Source of the DNA: Streptococcus marmotae
GTDB lineage: Bacteria; Bacillota; Bacilli; Lactobacillales; Streptococcaceae
NCBI RefSeq assembly: GCF_001623565.1
Contig: NZ_CP015196.1
Coordinates: forward strand, 124,001 to 188,000
Reading direction: 5' to 3'
DNA length: 64,000 nt
Positions 25,062 through 34,293 of the stretch are shown here, piece after piece. The position numbers and the translations under genes were made by a program. Every line of letters begins with the position of its first letter. Within the stretch, counting starts at the first letter, position 1. The notes under the pieces were generated by a model. It saw only the letters and a list, made by a program, of their open reading frames with translations. It searched no databases and had not been told where the DNA came from.

Positions 25062-25203
25062 ATCATACCTCTCATACTTTTTTAAAATCAACATCCGAAT
25101 CACTTCCATCCTTTAATAAGGCTAGTGAGCAATGTCCGATTGTGATTTTTGAAGCGTGTCATTTCTTTATAAATTATTATACCACAAGATAGGAGGAGAA
25201 TAC

Positions 25204-25262
25204 AAAAAGGGAGTGAGACAGCAGTCGTGATTTCCGAGAAATCGACTTTCCTCACTCCTTTC
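25204..25262 (-). terminator. GAGTGAG-type terminator
   Basis: On the minus strand, GGAGTGAGGAAAGTCGATTTC forms a long stem with GAAATCACGACTGCTGTCTC and ACTCC, followed by CTTTTTG. It ends the tex-sprT-DUF4097-PspC operon. Related sequences lie at 8172 and 32709. Confidence 0.78.
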
Positions 25263-25290
25263 ATAATACAGCTACCGAATCATCTTACTT

Positions 25291-25560
25291 CTACCACTTG
25301 TGTCTCTGAATTTTTTCAGCATCCTTTATTTTTCTAGGTCCTGTACCATAGCGGTCTGCATAAACATCTTCCTTAAAGGGAAGTAAAACAGCTGCTAGAA
25401 TATAGACTGCAATAGCTAACAAGCCCAAACGTCCAACTAAACAGATGATGAAAAAGACAATCCGAGTAATGCTAAGATCTAATCGAAAACGATCTGCTAT
25501 ACCTGCTAAAACACCTGTTATCAGTTTATTCGTTCGTTGCTTATAAAATCCGAATGGCAT
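25291..25560 (-). CDS. PspC domain-containing membrane protein
   Basis: 89 residues. The PspC core KLITGVLAGIADRFRLDLSITRI precedes one long hydrophobic helix (about 31-62), and the C-terminus is charged. PspC proteins sense or answer envelope stress; in streptococci and enterococci they often belong to the LiaFSR regulon. It overlaps the upstream DUF4097-type gene by 20 bases. Confidence 0.87.
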   Translation of the reverse strand: MPFGFYKQRTNKLITGVLAGIADRFRLDLSITRIVFFIICLVGRLGLLAIAVYILAAVLLPFKEDVYADRYGTGPRKIKDAEKIQRHKW

Positions 25561-26311
25561 GTTGCACTCCTTTTACACTAATTGGGCTGTTGACTGTCTT
25601 TATATGAAGATACAGGAGGCAATCTCCTTTCTTCTCGCAAAAATAAGGACTTGGCTTCTTTTTTCGATTAACAACTAATTGCCCTGTTGAACTTTCCACC
25701 TTTCCACGTAAGCCTTGCTGTTTTGGCACTTGCAGATAAACTGGAGCTTGGACGAGTTGGAGGAAGAGGTGCTGAGACATGAGATTCATTGCAGTGATAC
25801 GAATATCCTGTTGTTTTTTATCCGTAGAGCTATGAATGGAAATATCTTCAAAAGGAAGATAGTCTAGTCTCGCATCTGCTCTTCCCAAATCCAAATTCAA
25901 AATGGACATCCACTGCTCTGGTAGAGAAACGGTCAAGTGGCAAGGAAGATTAGAAGCAAAATGCAAGCCTTGGTTTTCAACATAAATCTGAGGTAAAAAG
26001 GCTTGATTGGTTTGTTGAGGGTAAACAAGGTAAATCTGAACCTGATCCGACTTGTTTTTGACAAAAGAAACCTTTCCTTCTGACATACTGATAAAAAGGG
26101 ATTCAATGTCTGCAAAGGCATACTCTTGTTTCAATTTAGATGAGGAAAAAATTTTCAAACGCGGGAGTGTAAAACTCAACCGTGGTTTTTCTTCCTCTAC
26201 GAGAAAGTCTGGTTCTTCATCAAATTCTAAAAAGCAGGCACGCGCTTCTTCTTTGGTCAAAATCCCCTTCTCATATAGTTCAATCAATCGTTTTTGCGGT
26301 TCTTGTGCCAT
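25541..26311 (-). CDS. SHOCT-like/DUF4097-type protein, LiaX-like
   Basis: 256 residues from ATG 26311 (AGGAA before it); the frame extends 26 codons further without a ribosome site. The N-terminus AQEPQKRLIELYEKGILTKEEA is the short helical SHOCT-like motif. The remainder is beta-rich (FADIESLFISMSEGKVSFV and later repeats), resembling the DUF4097 beta-helix. An N-terminal helix plus a C-terminal beta domain next to a PspC gene recalls enterococcal LiaX, a surface sensor of antimicrobial peptides, though no signal peptide is seen. The relationship is an inference from architecture and context. Confidence 0.72.
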   Translation of the reverse strand: MAQEPQKRLIELYEKGILTKEEARACFLEFDEEPDFLVEEEKPRLSFTLPRLKIFSSSKLKQEYAFADIESLFISMSEGKVSFVKNKSDQVQIYLVYPQQTNQAFLPQIYVENQGLHFASNLPCHLTVSLPEQWMSILNLDLGRADARLDYLPFEDISIHSSTDKKQQDIRITAMNLMSQHLFLQLVQAPVYLQVPKQQGLRGKVESSTGQLVVNRKKKPSPYFCEKKGDCLLYLHIKTVNSPISVKGVQHAIRIL

Positions 26312-26360
26312 TTCCTCACCTCGATTCTCTTCTATTATACCATAGGCAGACCAAAAGAAA

Positions 26361-26813
26361 TCAGCCCAAGGACTGATTTCTTTCATCAACTACTGTCAGG
26401 AAGCCACGGCACTTACCGCAACGGTAGTTTGCTGTGTTCACGCGCCGCTTTCGTGGGTAGACTTGACCACACTGCTGGCAGCGGTAGAGATAGGGAGTTT
26501 GCGCGGGAGATGCTAGTTGCGGTGCATAGCGTACTCCGTCTACTGCCTGTAACAATTCCTTGAAATCCCTGTCCTTGTGGCGATAGCCTTTTTGCTCAAA
26601 ATACAGATGATAATGGCAGAGTTCGTGGCGGACAATCTTGCGAAACAAGTCCTTGTCTGCTTCATAGTAGCGAGGATTGAAGTCCAAATGTCCGTCCTTG
26701 GGAAAGAACCGTCCACCTGTTGTTTTCAAACGATGATTCCAATGGGCTTGATGTCGGAATTCTTTTCCAAAATCCTCACGTGACACCTGCTGAATATACT
26801 CAGTGAGATTCAT
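26361..26813 (-). CDS. SprT-like family protein
   Basis: 150 residues from ATG 26813, the usual family start ([16 protein letters not shown]); a GTG 11 codons earlier is also possible. The zinc-metalloprotease-like motif [11 protein letters not shown] has HExxH spacing, followed by a C-terminal zinc ribbon with two CxxC pairs (CQQCGQVY and CGKC). [17 protein letters not shown] is conserved. Bacterial SprT proteins have no settled role; the eukaryotic relative Spartan digests DNA-protein crosslinks. It overlaps tex by 14 bases. Confidence 0.87.
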   Translation of the reverse strand: MNLTEYIQQVSREDFGKEFRHQAHWNHRLKTTGGRFFPKDGHLDFNPRYYEADKDLFRKIVRHELCHYHLYFEQKGYRHKDRDFKELLQAVDGVRYAPQLASPAQTPYLYRCQQCGQVYPRKRRVNTANYRCGKCRGFLTVVDERNQSLG

Positions 26814-28929
26814 GAGGCGGCACCAAGCTGAGATTGACTTTTTCACGAACCGTATCCAATTTGTAGACCCAAACCGTTACCAAATCTCCAACAGAGACTA
26901 CTTGACTCGGATGTTTGATAAAGTTCTTACTCATATTTGAAATATGAATCAAACCATCTTCATGGATACCAATATCAACAAAGGCCCCAAAGTCAACCAC
27001 ATTGCGAACCACACCTTCTAGCTTCTGTCCAATTTCTAAATCTTTAAAATCCAGAACATCTTGACGCAATACAGGTGCTGCAAAGTCATCCCGCAAATCT
27101 CGACCAGGTTTGAGTAAGTCTGCTAGAATATCCTTCAAAGTTTCCTTACCCAGACCCAATTCTTCTGCCATTTCTCTTAGCTGTACTGCTTTTAATTTCT
27201 CCTGCGCTGTTTCATCTAATTGCTCAATATCTAATAAGTCAAAGAGTTTTTGAACCGCTGGATAGGACTCTGGGTGCACTCCTGTATTGTCCAAGAAATT
27301 GCTCGCCTCAGGAATTCGTAAGAAACCAGCTGCCTGCTCAAAGGCCTTGTCACCTAGGCGTGGGACCTTCTTCAATTCAGCTCGTGAGGTCAAAGCTCCG
27401 TTTTCTTCACGGTATTTGACAATATTTTCAGAAATCGTCTTGTTGAGACCTGCCACATGAGCTAGGAGGGCAGGACTTGCAGTATTGATGTTGACACCGA
27501 CCTGATTGACTACAGTGTCCACTACGAAATCAAGGCTCTCAGATAATTTTTTCTGATTGACATCGTGCTGGTATTGGCCAACACCGATTGATTTGGGATC
27601 AATTTTAACCAACTCTGCAAGTGGATCTTGCAAGCGACGAGCAATCGAGATCGCCGAGCGTTTTTCAACCGTCAAATCAGGAAATTCATGCCGTGCCAAT
27701 TCAGAAGCAGAATAAACTGATGCCCCGCTTTCATTGACAATCACATAGCGAACAGCTGGAAATTGTTGCAAGACTTCTGCGACAAAACTTTCAGACTCAC
27801 GACTAGCTGTTCCATTTCCAATGGCAATGATTTCAATACCATATTGGCCAATCAGGCCTGCCAGTTCTTCTTTTGCCTGTGCAATCTGTGCCTGTGAAGC
27901 TGGCTTCACAGGATAAATGACCTGTGTTGTCAAGAGTTTTCCGGTCTGATCCACCACTGCTAGCTTAGCACCTGTACGAAAGGCTGGGTCAAAGCCCAAT
28001 ACCATTTTTCCTTTTAATGGTGGCATCAATAGTAGATTACGAAGGTTCTCTGAAAAGAGGAGAATCGCTCCTTCTTCTGCTGTTTCAGTCAATTCAGTCC
28101 GAATACGACGCTCCATGGCTGGTAAGATTTTCTTCTTAACTGCCTGGCTGATTGCTTCTGTAATGTAGCTATTTTTCTGAGGAAAACGAACTTCAAAGAA
28201 CCGCAGAATTTTCTCAAGATTATGCTCAAAGGAGACCTTTAAGGCACCTAATTTTTCGCCACGATTGAGGGCTAAGGTCCGATAACCTTGCATATTCGCA
28301 ACTGTTTCAGAAAACTCATAATACATCTGAAAGACTTGCTTTTCGTCCGATTCTTGATCTTTTAATTGCGATTGTAAAATAGAATGGTGCAAGACTTCAT
28401 GGTAGGTCCAAGCGCGTAATTTCACATCTTCTGAAATAGCCTCCACCAAAATATCTACCGCACCAGCGAGACAATCTTCTGCTGTTTCAAATCCTTGGCA
28501 GATAAAAGTTGCTGCTTGTGTTTCCAAATCTGCAACATTTTGTAAAATAAGACGTGCCAGAGGAAAAAGACCTGCTTCTCGGGCAATCGTTGCCTTTGTT
28601 CTGCGCTTTTCCTTGTATGGCAAGTAGAGCTCTTCCACATCGGCTAATTTTTCAGCTTCTTCAATCGCCTGACGCAGTCCATCCGTCAATTTACCTTGCT
28701 CTTCAATCTTAGACAAAACGGTGGCTTTTCGTTCTGCCAAAGCTGTTAAGGATTTATCCAAGTCAATAATAGACTTAATCACAACCTCATCTAAATTCCC
28801 TGTCATTTCCTTACGATAACGAGCGATAAAGGGAATGGTATTGCCTTCCGCTGTCAAGGTCAAAACGGTTTCAATTTGCTTTATGTTGACACCCAAATCC
28901 TGGGCGATTTTCAAATATTTTTCTTCCAT
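26800..28929 (-). CDS. tex: Tex-like RNA-binding transcription accessory protein
   Basis: 709 residues, full length for Tex. An N-terminal helical region is followed by a YqgF-like RNase H fold ([18 protein letters not shown]), helix-hairpin-helix segments ([18 protein letters not shown]) and a C-terminal S1 domain ([20 protein letters not shown]). Tex binds nucleic acid and influences transcription, including toxin genes in other genera. It heads the operon that continues through sprT to the PspC gene. Confidence 0.93.
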   Translation of the reverse strand: MEEKYLKIAQDLGVNIKQIETVLTLTAEGNTIPFIARYRKEMTGNLDEVVIKSIIDLDKSLTALAERKATVLSKIEEQGKLTDGLRQAIEEAEKLADVEELYLPYKEKRRTKATIAREAGLFPLARLILQNVADLETQAATFICQGFETAEDCLAGAVDILVEAISEDVKLRAWTYHEVLHHSILQSQLKDQESDEKQVFQMYYEFSETVANMQGYRTLALNRGEKLGALKVSFEHNLEKILRFFEVRFPQKNSYITEAISQAVKKKILPAMERRIRTELTETAEEGAILLFSENLRNLLLMPPLKGKMVLGFDPAFRTGAKLAVVDQTGKLLTTQVIYPVKPASQAQIAQAKEELAGLIGQYGIEIIAIGNGTASRESESFVAEVLQQFPAVRYVIVNESGASVYSASELARHEFPDLTVEKRSAISIARRLQDPLAELVKIDPKSIGVGQYQHDVNQKKLSESLDFVVDTVVNQVGVNINTASPALLAHVAGLNKTISENIVKYREENGALTSRAELKKVPRLGDKAFEQAAGFLRIPEASNFLDNTGVHPESYPAVQKLFDLLDIEQLDETAQEKLKAVQLREMAEELGLGKETLKDILADLLKPGRDLRDDFAAPVLRQDVLDFKDLEIGQKLEGVVRNVVDFGAFVDIGIHEDGLIHISNMSKNFIKHPSQVVSVGDLVTVWVYKLDTVREKVNLSLVPPHESH

Positions 28930-29055
28930 AACCCTTATTATATCATGGATGTCAGAAAGAAAAAAGACGGCGAGGTAGAAGTCAGGTGAGAAAATAGCAT
29001 TTTTATCATTTCAGCCTCTCACTCCTACAGTGGAAATTTATTTGCTTATAGTATG

Positions 29056-29083
29056 AAAAAAGGCTGGGCAATTGCCCAACCTC
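29056..29083 (-). terminator. Terminator of queT
   Basis: On the minus strand, GAGGTTGGGCA and TGCCCAGCCTTTTTT form a compact hairpin with a T-run. It is nearly identical to the hairpin at 433-463. Confidence 0.82.
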
Positions 29084-29104
29084 GGTGTCCTTCCTTATCT
29101 GACC

Positions 29105-29620
29105 TTATCGTGTAAAATCAATTCTCTGAGCTAAACGGTCAATGACCAGAGAACCAACAATTAGAGAGGCAAATTCTCCTACAGCAGTTGTAAACCATGT
29201 TGCTAAGAAAGGTGCGCTTGCTAGAAAATACAATTCAAGAGCAATGGTAAACATAGATAAAGAAAAGAAAATAGAAAAGTAGAAAAATGCCTTATTGATT
29301 ATCCCATTGAAGAGATACTCTGTTTGGTATTTTTTAAAGAAATAAATCCCTAGAGCCACAAAGAGGAGGGTCGAGCCTCCACCGACAAAAACATCAATCA
29401 CTCCGAAGCCTATAAAATTCGAAATCATACAGCCAATCGTAACAGCAATGAGATATTTACGATTATAAAAGGCTAGGAAATTCAACATTTCCGACAAACG
29501 GAACTGATAGGCTCCGTAGGAAATCGCATTGAGAGGTGGCGTTACTGTTAACACCACGTAAATCGCCGCAACCAAGGCAATGTGTGCCATGTCACGAACT
29601 GTCCATTTTGTTTGATTCAT
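29105..29620 (-). CDS. queT: Queuosine precursor transporter QueT
   Basis: 171 residues and about five to six membrane helices. The QueT family marks are the start VRDMAHIALVAAIYVVLTV, the SYGAYQFRLSEMLNFLAFYN stretch and VIDVFVGGGSTL. It is the S component of an ECF transporter for a queuosine precursor such as preQ1. The assignment is strengthened by a preQ1-II riboswitch directly in front of it (29625-29684), which should lower translation when preQ1 is plentiful. Confidence 0.94.
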   Translation of the reverse strand: MNQTKWTVRDMAHIALVAAIYVVLTVTPPLNAISYGAYQFRLSEMLNFLAFYNRKYLIAVTIGCMISNFIGFGVIDVFVGGGSTLLFVALGIYFFKKYQTEYLFNGIINKAFFYFSIFFSLSMFTIALELYFLASAPFLATWFTTAVGEFASLIVGSLVIDRLAQRIDFTR

Positions 29621-29624
29621 ATAA

Positions 29625-29684
29625 ATCTCCTTTGGCGGCTAAACCGCGTATAATATGCTTGGCTAAAGGAAGGAAGTGCCAAGG
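29625..29684 (-). promoter_or_regulatory. preQ1-II (COG4708) riboswitch
   Basis: On the minus strand, CTTGGC pairs with GCCAAG, followed by CATATTATACGCGG, a short CGCGG/CCGC hairpin and AAAGGAGA. This is the conserved preQ1-II architecture known from streptococci, with the Shine-Dalgarno AAAGGAG as its 3' end. Ligand binding hides the ribosome site and shuts down queT translation. Confidence 0.93.
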
Positions 29685-29815
29685 GTTGTGTAAGATAGGA
29701 AGCCGTGGAAAAAACCGAATGTAGTCAAGAGTAGCCGTTTTTTCGACTAAGAACTTATTATTTTCACAACGTTTCTAGTATAGCACAATCAAGGATAATA
29801 TGGTAGACTTAGAGT

Positions 29816-30262
29816 ATGAAAAAATATCTAAAAGCATTTTTTGAGAATGAAATCCTGTCCTATTTATTTTTTGGAGTAGCCACTACTCTTGTCTATATCC
29901 TTACGAGGACCAGTCTTTTCTTCCTAATTCCTCAAACCCTCCTTATTGTCTTTATTGCCAACTGTGTCGCCATTTTATTTGCCTTTATCACAAATGATCA
30001 AATCGTCTTTCGACAAGAATGGATAGGCTGGCCAGCACGGCTCGTCAAATTTGTCTCTGCACGCCTTACGACCTTGTTACTCGACCTGGTCTTGGCCTAC
30101 CTTCTAGTGGATGCATTTCCACAGCTGATTGGTCAATTCGTCCATCAAGATCCTACACGTATCAATGCTATTGCTACCCTCATCTCACAGGTTCTCGTCA
30201 TTGTCCTGAACTATATCCTAAGTAAAGTATTTGTCTTTCAGAATACGAAAAAAAGCTCCTAA
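29816..30262 (+). CDS. GtrA-like membrane protein
   Basis: 148 residues and four membrane helices. GtrA family traits are the start LSYLFFGVATTLVYILTR, FAFITNDQIVFRQ in the middle, and YILSKVFVFQNTKK at the end. GtrA-like proteins move lipid-linked sugars across the membrane for decorating wall polymers or O-antigen. There is no glycosyltransferase neighbour, so its substrate is unknown. The terminator overlaps the stop codon. Confidence 0.88.
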   Translation: MKKYLKAFFENEILSYLFFGVATTLVYILTRTSLFFLIPQTLLIVFIANCVAILFAFITNDQIVFRQEWIGWPARLVKFVSARLTTLLLDLVLAYLLVDAFPQLIGQFVHQDPTRINAIATLISQVLVIVLNYILSKVFVFQNTKKSS

Positions 30263-30282
30263 GTTAGGAGTCTCTTTTTTTA
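30250..30282. terminator. Bidirectional terminator between gtrA-like gene and brkB-like gene
   Basis: CTCCTAA-g-TTAGGAG (30256-30270) is flanked by A-rich sequence on the left and a T-run on the right, so it can serve both convergent genes. Confidence 0.75.
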
Positions 30283-31193
30283 TGATTTTTAGCGATGAAA
30301 GACTTGATGCGATGAAAAAGTGACAGCACATCTCCTGCTCTAGGATCAAATTCTTCCATCTGCAAACTCTGAACCGTTGCATTCAAAACCGCTCCAATAA
30401 TGAGAATATTAGCCAAAAAAATGAACCATAGCATCAATACAAGAATCACAACAGACGATACTAAGCGAAAATCCAAGAGGCGGTTGGCATAGGAATCAAT
30501 ATAAATGCCAAACAATTGTCCAACCGTTGCCATGACTCCTAGAACAAACAGGGAACCCGGTAAGACATAGCGAATCTTTCGAATCCGAACATTGGGTAGG
30601 AAAAAATAGAGCATGACCAAGGCAAGAAAAAGCGCGATATAAACAACTAGCTGACTCTGATTGAGGAAATGATTGAACAGAGGGTCAAAATGAAATTTGG
30701 TCGACAGCAATTGCAACAAGGTCTTACCAAACGCTAGCATCATCATACTAAAAATAATAATCGCTTGAAGACCAATTCCTAAAAAAATGCCAACTGCTCG
30801 GCTAATAATAAAATCTCGATGTTGATCAACATTATAAGCCTTGTTCACGGCTTTTTGAAGAGCTACCATGCTTTTTGAAAGGGTCCAAAGTGTCGTCACA
30901 ATGGCAATTCCTAGCCAAGACGAGGAAGGTTTCGTTAGAATACTCACAACCATCTCCGCCGCTGTCGGGTAAATTTGTTCTGGAAAAAAGTCTGCTAGAA
31001 AAGCTAAAATGTGTTCGACATCAATCTGTAAATAGGGCAAGAGATTGGCCAAGGTCAACAGAATTGGAAAAATCGAGATAATCAGGTAATAGGCAACGGC
31101 CACTCCTGTCAAATCGACTTCCGCTGCTTGATAAAAGGACAAAAAGGAGGTCCCAAATGACTTACAGTTGCTCCAGAGCTTCTTTCTGTTCAT
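30264..31193 (-). CDS. YihY/BrkB family membrane protein
   Basis: 309 residues with about six membrane helices. The family markers are DLTGVAVAYYLIISIFPILLTLANLLPY near 28-55 (spread), the SSWLGIAIVTTLWTLSKSMVALQKAVNKAYNV region and the terminal LWFIFLANILIIGAVLNA. The family was once described as ribonuclease BN but that was in error, and no transport substrate is established. It follows map by 22 bases. Confidence 0.9.
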   Translation of the reverse strand: MNRKKLWSNCKSFGTSFLSFYQAAEVDLTGVAVAYYLIISIFPILLTLANLLPYLQIDVEHILAFLADFFPEQIYPTAAEMVVSILTKPSSSWLGIAIVTTLWTLSKSMVALQKAVNKAYNVDQHRDFIISRAVGIFLGIGLQAIIIFSMMMLAFGKTLLQLLSTKFHFDPLFNHFLNQSQLVVYIALFLALVMLYFFLPNVRIRKIRYVLPGSLFVLGVMATVGQLFGIYIDSYANRLLDFRLVSSVVILVLMLWFIFLANILIIGAVLNATVQSLQMEEFDPRAGDVLSLFHRIKSFIAKNHKKRDS

Positions 31194-31215
31194 TGTTCCT
31201 CCTTTTTCAATCAGA

Positions 31216-32076
31216 CTAATACGTCCTTTCTTCTCCTTGACTAGTCAAGATGACTGGACCGTCTTTAGTGATGACAAACTGGTGCTCATATTGGCAAGAC
31301 AAGCCACCATCTAAGGTTTTATGTGCCCAACCGGTCTTTTCATCGGTATCGATTTCCCAGGTACCCGTATTAATCATCGGCTCAATCGTCAAGACCATAC
31401 CCTCACGCAAACGAAGTCCTCGCCCTGCACGACCGTAGTGAGGCACCATTGGTTCCTCATGCATAGTTGGTCCAACACCATGACCGACCAAGTCACGCAC
31501 AACGCCATAGCCTTTGCTTTCGGCATATTCTTGAATCGAAGCACCAATATCGCCAATACGGTTACCGACCACTGCCTGCTCAATCCCTCTGTAAAGACAC
31601 TCCTTGGTCACATCCATTAAATCTTTAACTTCTTGGCTGACTTCTCCTACTGCATAGGCCCAGCAAGAATCCGCTAAACCACCAGCGTATGGCTCGGTAT
31701 AGCTTTTCATCAGAGCGACATTATCAAAGTCTAATTTAGAAACATCGACGATACTCTTATCTAAAGGTTCACTCAAAACCATGTCAACCTTCAGCAAATC
31801 GCCTTCTTTTAACTTGTAATGACGTGGGAAAGCATGAGCCACCTCATCATTTATCCCACAGCAAGTCGCATAAGGGTAGTCCATCAAATGCCCATCCACT
31901 CCAATTTGAAGTGGCAAAACATTTTCTTCCTTACAGCGTCTGCGGACATATTCTTCTACTTCCCACAGGTCAAGACCTGGTTTTATCAGGTCACGCAAGC
32001 CAATATGAATACTTGCTAGAATATCTCCTGCTCGTTTCATTGCCTCAATTTCTCTTTGTGATTTTATGGTAATCAT
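31216..32076 (-). CDS. map: Type I methionine aminopeptidase
   Basis: 286 residues from ATG 32076, which has GAGG six bases upstream; an ATG four codons earlier is less well placed. Metal ligands: Asp in LLKVDMVLSEP, Asp in SIVDVSKLDFD, His in VGHGVGPTMHEEPMVPHYG, and Glu in VLTIEPMINTG and CQYEHQFVIT. It has an insertion around LSEPLDKSIVDVSKLDFDNV, which is seen in streptococcal Map. It removes the initiator Met from nascent proteins. Confidence 0.95.
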   Translation of the reverse strand: MITIKSQREIEAMKRAGDILASIHIGLRDLIKPGLDLWEVEEYVRRRCKEENVLPLQIGVDGHLMDYPYATCCGINDEVAHAFPRHYKLKEGDLLKVDMVLSEPLDKSIVDVSKLDFDNVALMKSYTEPYAGGLADSCWAYAVGEVSQEVKDLMDVTKECLYRGIEQAVVGNRIGDIGASIQEYAESKGYGVVRDLVGHGVGPTMHEEPMVPHYGRAGRGLRLREGMVLTIEPMINTGTWEIDTDEKTGWAHKTLDGGLSCQYEHQFVITKDGPVILTSQGEERTY

Positions 32077-32144
32077 TTCATTCCTCATCTATTATTTTTT
32101 CTTACTATCAGATTGACGTTTCTAATAGTCATTCTTAACGAGAT

Positions 32145-32693
32145 CTATATCTTATCCCTTGCAAGTAGTTGAAAGGCTAAATACTCCCGCATTCTATGAC
32201 TGTATCGGTCGCTTCCCTTATACTGGCTTACTTTCTGAAAACCGGCCTTTTCTGCCACACGCTGACTGGCTGTATTTTCTATATGGGTAATGATAGATAC
32301 CTTCTGAAAACCTACATGGTGAATAGCTAGATAAGCCAGTGTCTGAAGGGCTTCCGTCATCAATCCCTGTCCCCAAAAAGATTGCCTTAGAAAATATCCT
32401 ATTTCAACTTCCTGCTTTTTCTCCTCAATGTTTTCAAAGCGAATGCAGCCAATCATCTGCCCAGTTTCTTTCTCTTCGATTGCCCAAATTCCTAAAGGCG
32501 ATTTCATAAAGGTGTGGACGAGTAGATTTGTTGTTTCTGCTAAATTCCTAGCACTCGGTCTGAGATATTCTGTATTGAAAGGGTTTGAGAGAATCGCATG
32601 CAACTCTTCTCTATCTTCATAGGAAAAGGGGCGGAGAAGCAGACGGTCTGTTTCAAAGTAGGCATATCTTGCAAGAGTTTCCCAAATCGTCAT
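32145..32693 (-). CDS. GNAT-family N-acetyltransferase (RimJ/RimL-like)
   Basis: 182 residues. The start FETDRLLLRPFSYEDREELH and the acetyl-CoA motif EIGYFLRQSFWGQGLMTEAL with NTASQRVAEKAGFQK are those of the RimJ/RimL-type GNAT branch. These enzymes acetylate protein N-termini or small amines; the target here is unknown. It lies upstream of map with a 68-base gap and may share its transcript. Confidence 0.88.
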   Translation of the reverse strand: MTIWETLARYAYFETDRLLLRPFSYEDREELHAILSNPFNTEYLRPSARNLAETTNLLVHTFMKSPLGIWAIEEKETGQMIGCIRFENIEEKKQEVEIGYFLRQSFWGQGLMTEALQTLAYLAIHHVGFQKVSIITHIENTASQRVAEKAGFQKVSQYKGSDRYSHRMREYLAFQLLARDKI

Positions 32694-32708
32694 CTTTTCT
32701 TCCTTATC

Positions 32709-32766
32709 AAAAAATGAGTGAGTCCCAATCGGTCAGTTCCTTCTCGATTTTCCTCACTCACTCCTT
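32709..32766 (-). terminator. GAGTGAG-type terminator of murA
   Basis: On the minus strand, GAGTGAGTGAGGAAAATCG pairs imperfectly with CGATTGGGACTCACTC and is followed by ATTTTTTG. It separates murA from the GNAT gene. Confidence 0.75.
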
Positions 32767-32799
32767 TAGAGTGGCTATTTATCCAAGTTCATAAACAGC

Positions 32800-34059
32800 T
32801 TATTCTTCTACTAATTGGATATCAGCGCCTAAATCTTGTAATTTTTCAATAATATTGGAATAGCCTCGAAGGATAAACTCAATATTGGTAATTTCAGTGC
32901 GACCTTCAGCCATCAATCCTGCAATGACCATCGCTGCACCTGCTCGTAAATCCGTTGCTTTCACACGTGTAGCATTCAGCTTGTTTGGTCCTTGATAGCT
33001 GATGCGACTCCCTAGAACACGAATATCTGCTCCCATATTAGCCAGTTCTTGCACATGACCAATGCGTTTTTCATAAATGGTATCCGTAATCGTCCCTGTC
33101 CCTTCTGCCTTAAGCAATAGGGGGGTAAGAGGTTGTTGCAAGTCTGTTGCAAATCCTGGATAAGGAGAGGTTTTGACACTAACAGCCTTCAGTTTATCTT
33201 GCTTTTCAACAAAAACACTATCTTCTGATACTGTCATCCGAACGCCCATCGCCTCTAGTTTAGCAATGAATGCCTCTAAATGTTCATAGAGAACATTGTC
33301 AATCTGAATGCCTTCACCAACTGCCGCTGCAAGAGCAATATAGGTTCCTGCCTCAATGCGATCAGGAATCACTTGGTGACGCGTACCATGTAGTTCTGTG
33401 ACGCCTTCAATCGTAATCACTTCTGTACCCGCTCCACGAACATGGGCACCCATATTGTTCAAAAGCGTTGCTACATCAATGATTTCTGGTTCACGAGCTG
33501 CATTTTCAATCACTGTACGGCCCTCTGCCTTAACTGCTGCTAGCATAGTATTGATTGTAGCACCAACGCTGACCGTATCCATGAAGATATGCGCTCCTTG
33601 AATTCGTTTCCCATTGGTAGACAGGTGCATATTCAGCCCTTCATAGGTCATGGTTGCACCCATTGCTTCAAAAGCCTTTAAATGCAAATCAATCGGACGT
33701 GGGCCTAGGTCACACCCCCCTGGTAGCCCCACAATGGCTTGACCAAAACGACCGAGCAAGGAACCATAGAAGTAGTAGGACGCACGCAAGCTATTGATTT
33801 TACCAAAGGGCATGGGCATATCCTGAACACCACGAGGGTCAATTTCCAAGGAATCCCCGCTACGCTTAACAAGCGCTCCCATTGTCTCCATGATATCAAT
33901 GAGGCTGTCGACATCTGAAATATCTGGCACACCATCTAAGGTCACAATGCCATCTGCTAAAATAATTGCTGGAATAAGGGCTACAACTGAATTCTTTGCC
34001 CCACTAATGGTCACTCTTCCTTTCAATGGACGACCACCATTAATCACAATTTTTCTCAT
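32800..34059 (-). CDS. murA: UDP-N-acetylglucosamine 1-carboxyvinyltransferase
   Basis: 419 residues. The start [19 protein letters not shown] carries the catalytic Lys-Asn, and the fosfomycin-target Cys is in [23 protein letters not shown] near 115. It transfers enolpyruvate to UDP-GlcNAc, the first committed step of peptidoglycan synthesis. Low-GC Gram-positives carry two paralogues, and the Asp-Leu-Gly-Pro context of the Cys looks more like the second (MurZ-type) copy; this is a tentative call. Confidence 0.93.
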   Translation of the reverse strand: MRKIVINGGRPLKGRVTISGAKNSVVALIPAIILADGIVTLDGVPDISDVDSLIDIMETMGALVKRSGDSLEIDPRGVQDMPMPFGKINSLRASYYFYGSLLGRFGQAIVGLPGGCDLGPRPIDLHLKAFEAMGATMTYEGLNMHLSTNGKRIQGAHIFMDTVSVGATINTMLAAVKAEGRTVIENAAREPEIIDVATLLNNMGAHVRGAGTEVITIEGVTELHGTRHQVIPDRIEAGTYIALAAAVGEGIQIDNVLYEHLEAFIAKLEAMGVRMTVSEDSVFVEKQDKLKAVSVKTSPYPGFATDLQQPLTPLLLKAEGTGTITDTIYEKRIGHVQELANMGADIRVLGSRISYQGPNKLNATRVKATDLRAGAAMVIAGLMAEGRTEITNIEFILRGYSNIIEKLQDLGADIQLVEE

Positions 34060-34238
34060 ACTATACTAATCACTTTCTCGTTTTCGCCCAAAAGGGCATA
34101 CAGTTCATTGTATCATATCTTCAGTAAAATAGCTAGTTTAACAATTAGCCGTTTATCAAATGGTCAACCTGCTTCCTTCCAGACTGTATTATAAAGGTTA
34201 GCACTCCCCCCTCTTTTTACGCATTCATTGTAAATCAA

Positions 34239-34293
34239 GAAAAGAGCAGCGCAATTGCTTACTACTATGCAAGCATCGGCCACTCCTCTTTTT
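34239..34293 (-). terminator. Terminator of metK
   Basis: AAAAGAGCAGCGC and GGCCACTCCTCTTTT form an imperfect long hairpin directly after the metK stop; the minus strand ends in CTCTTTTCTT. Confidence 0.65.
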
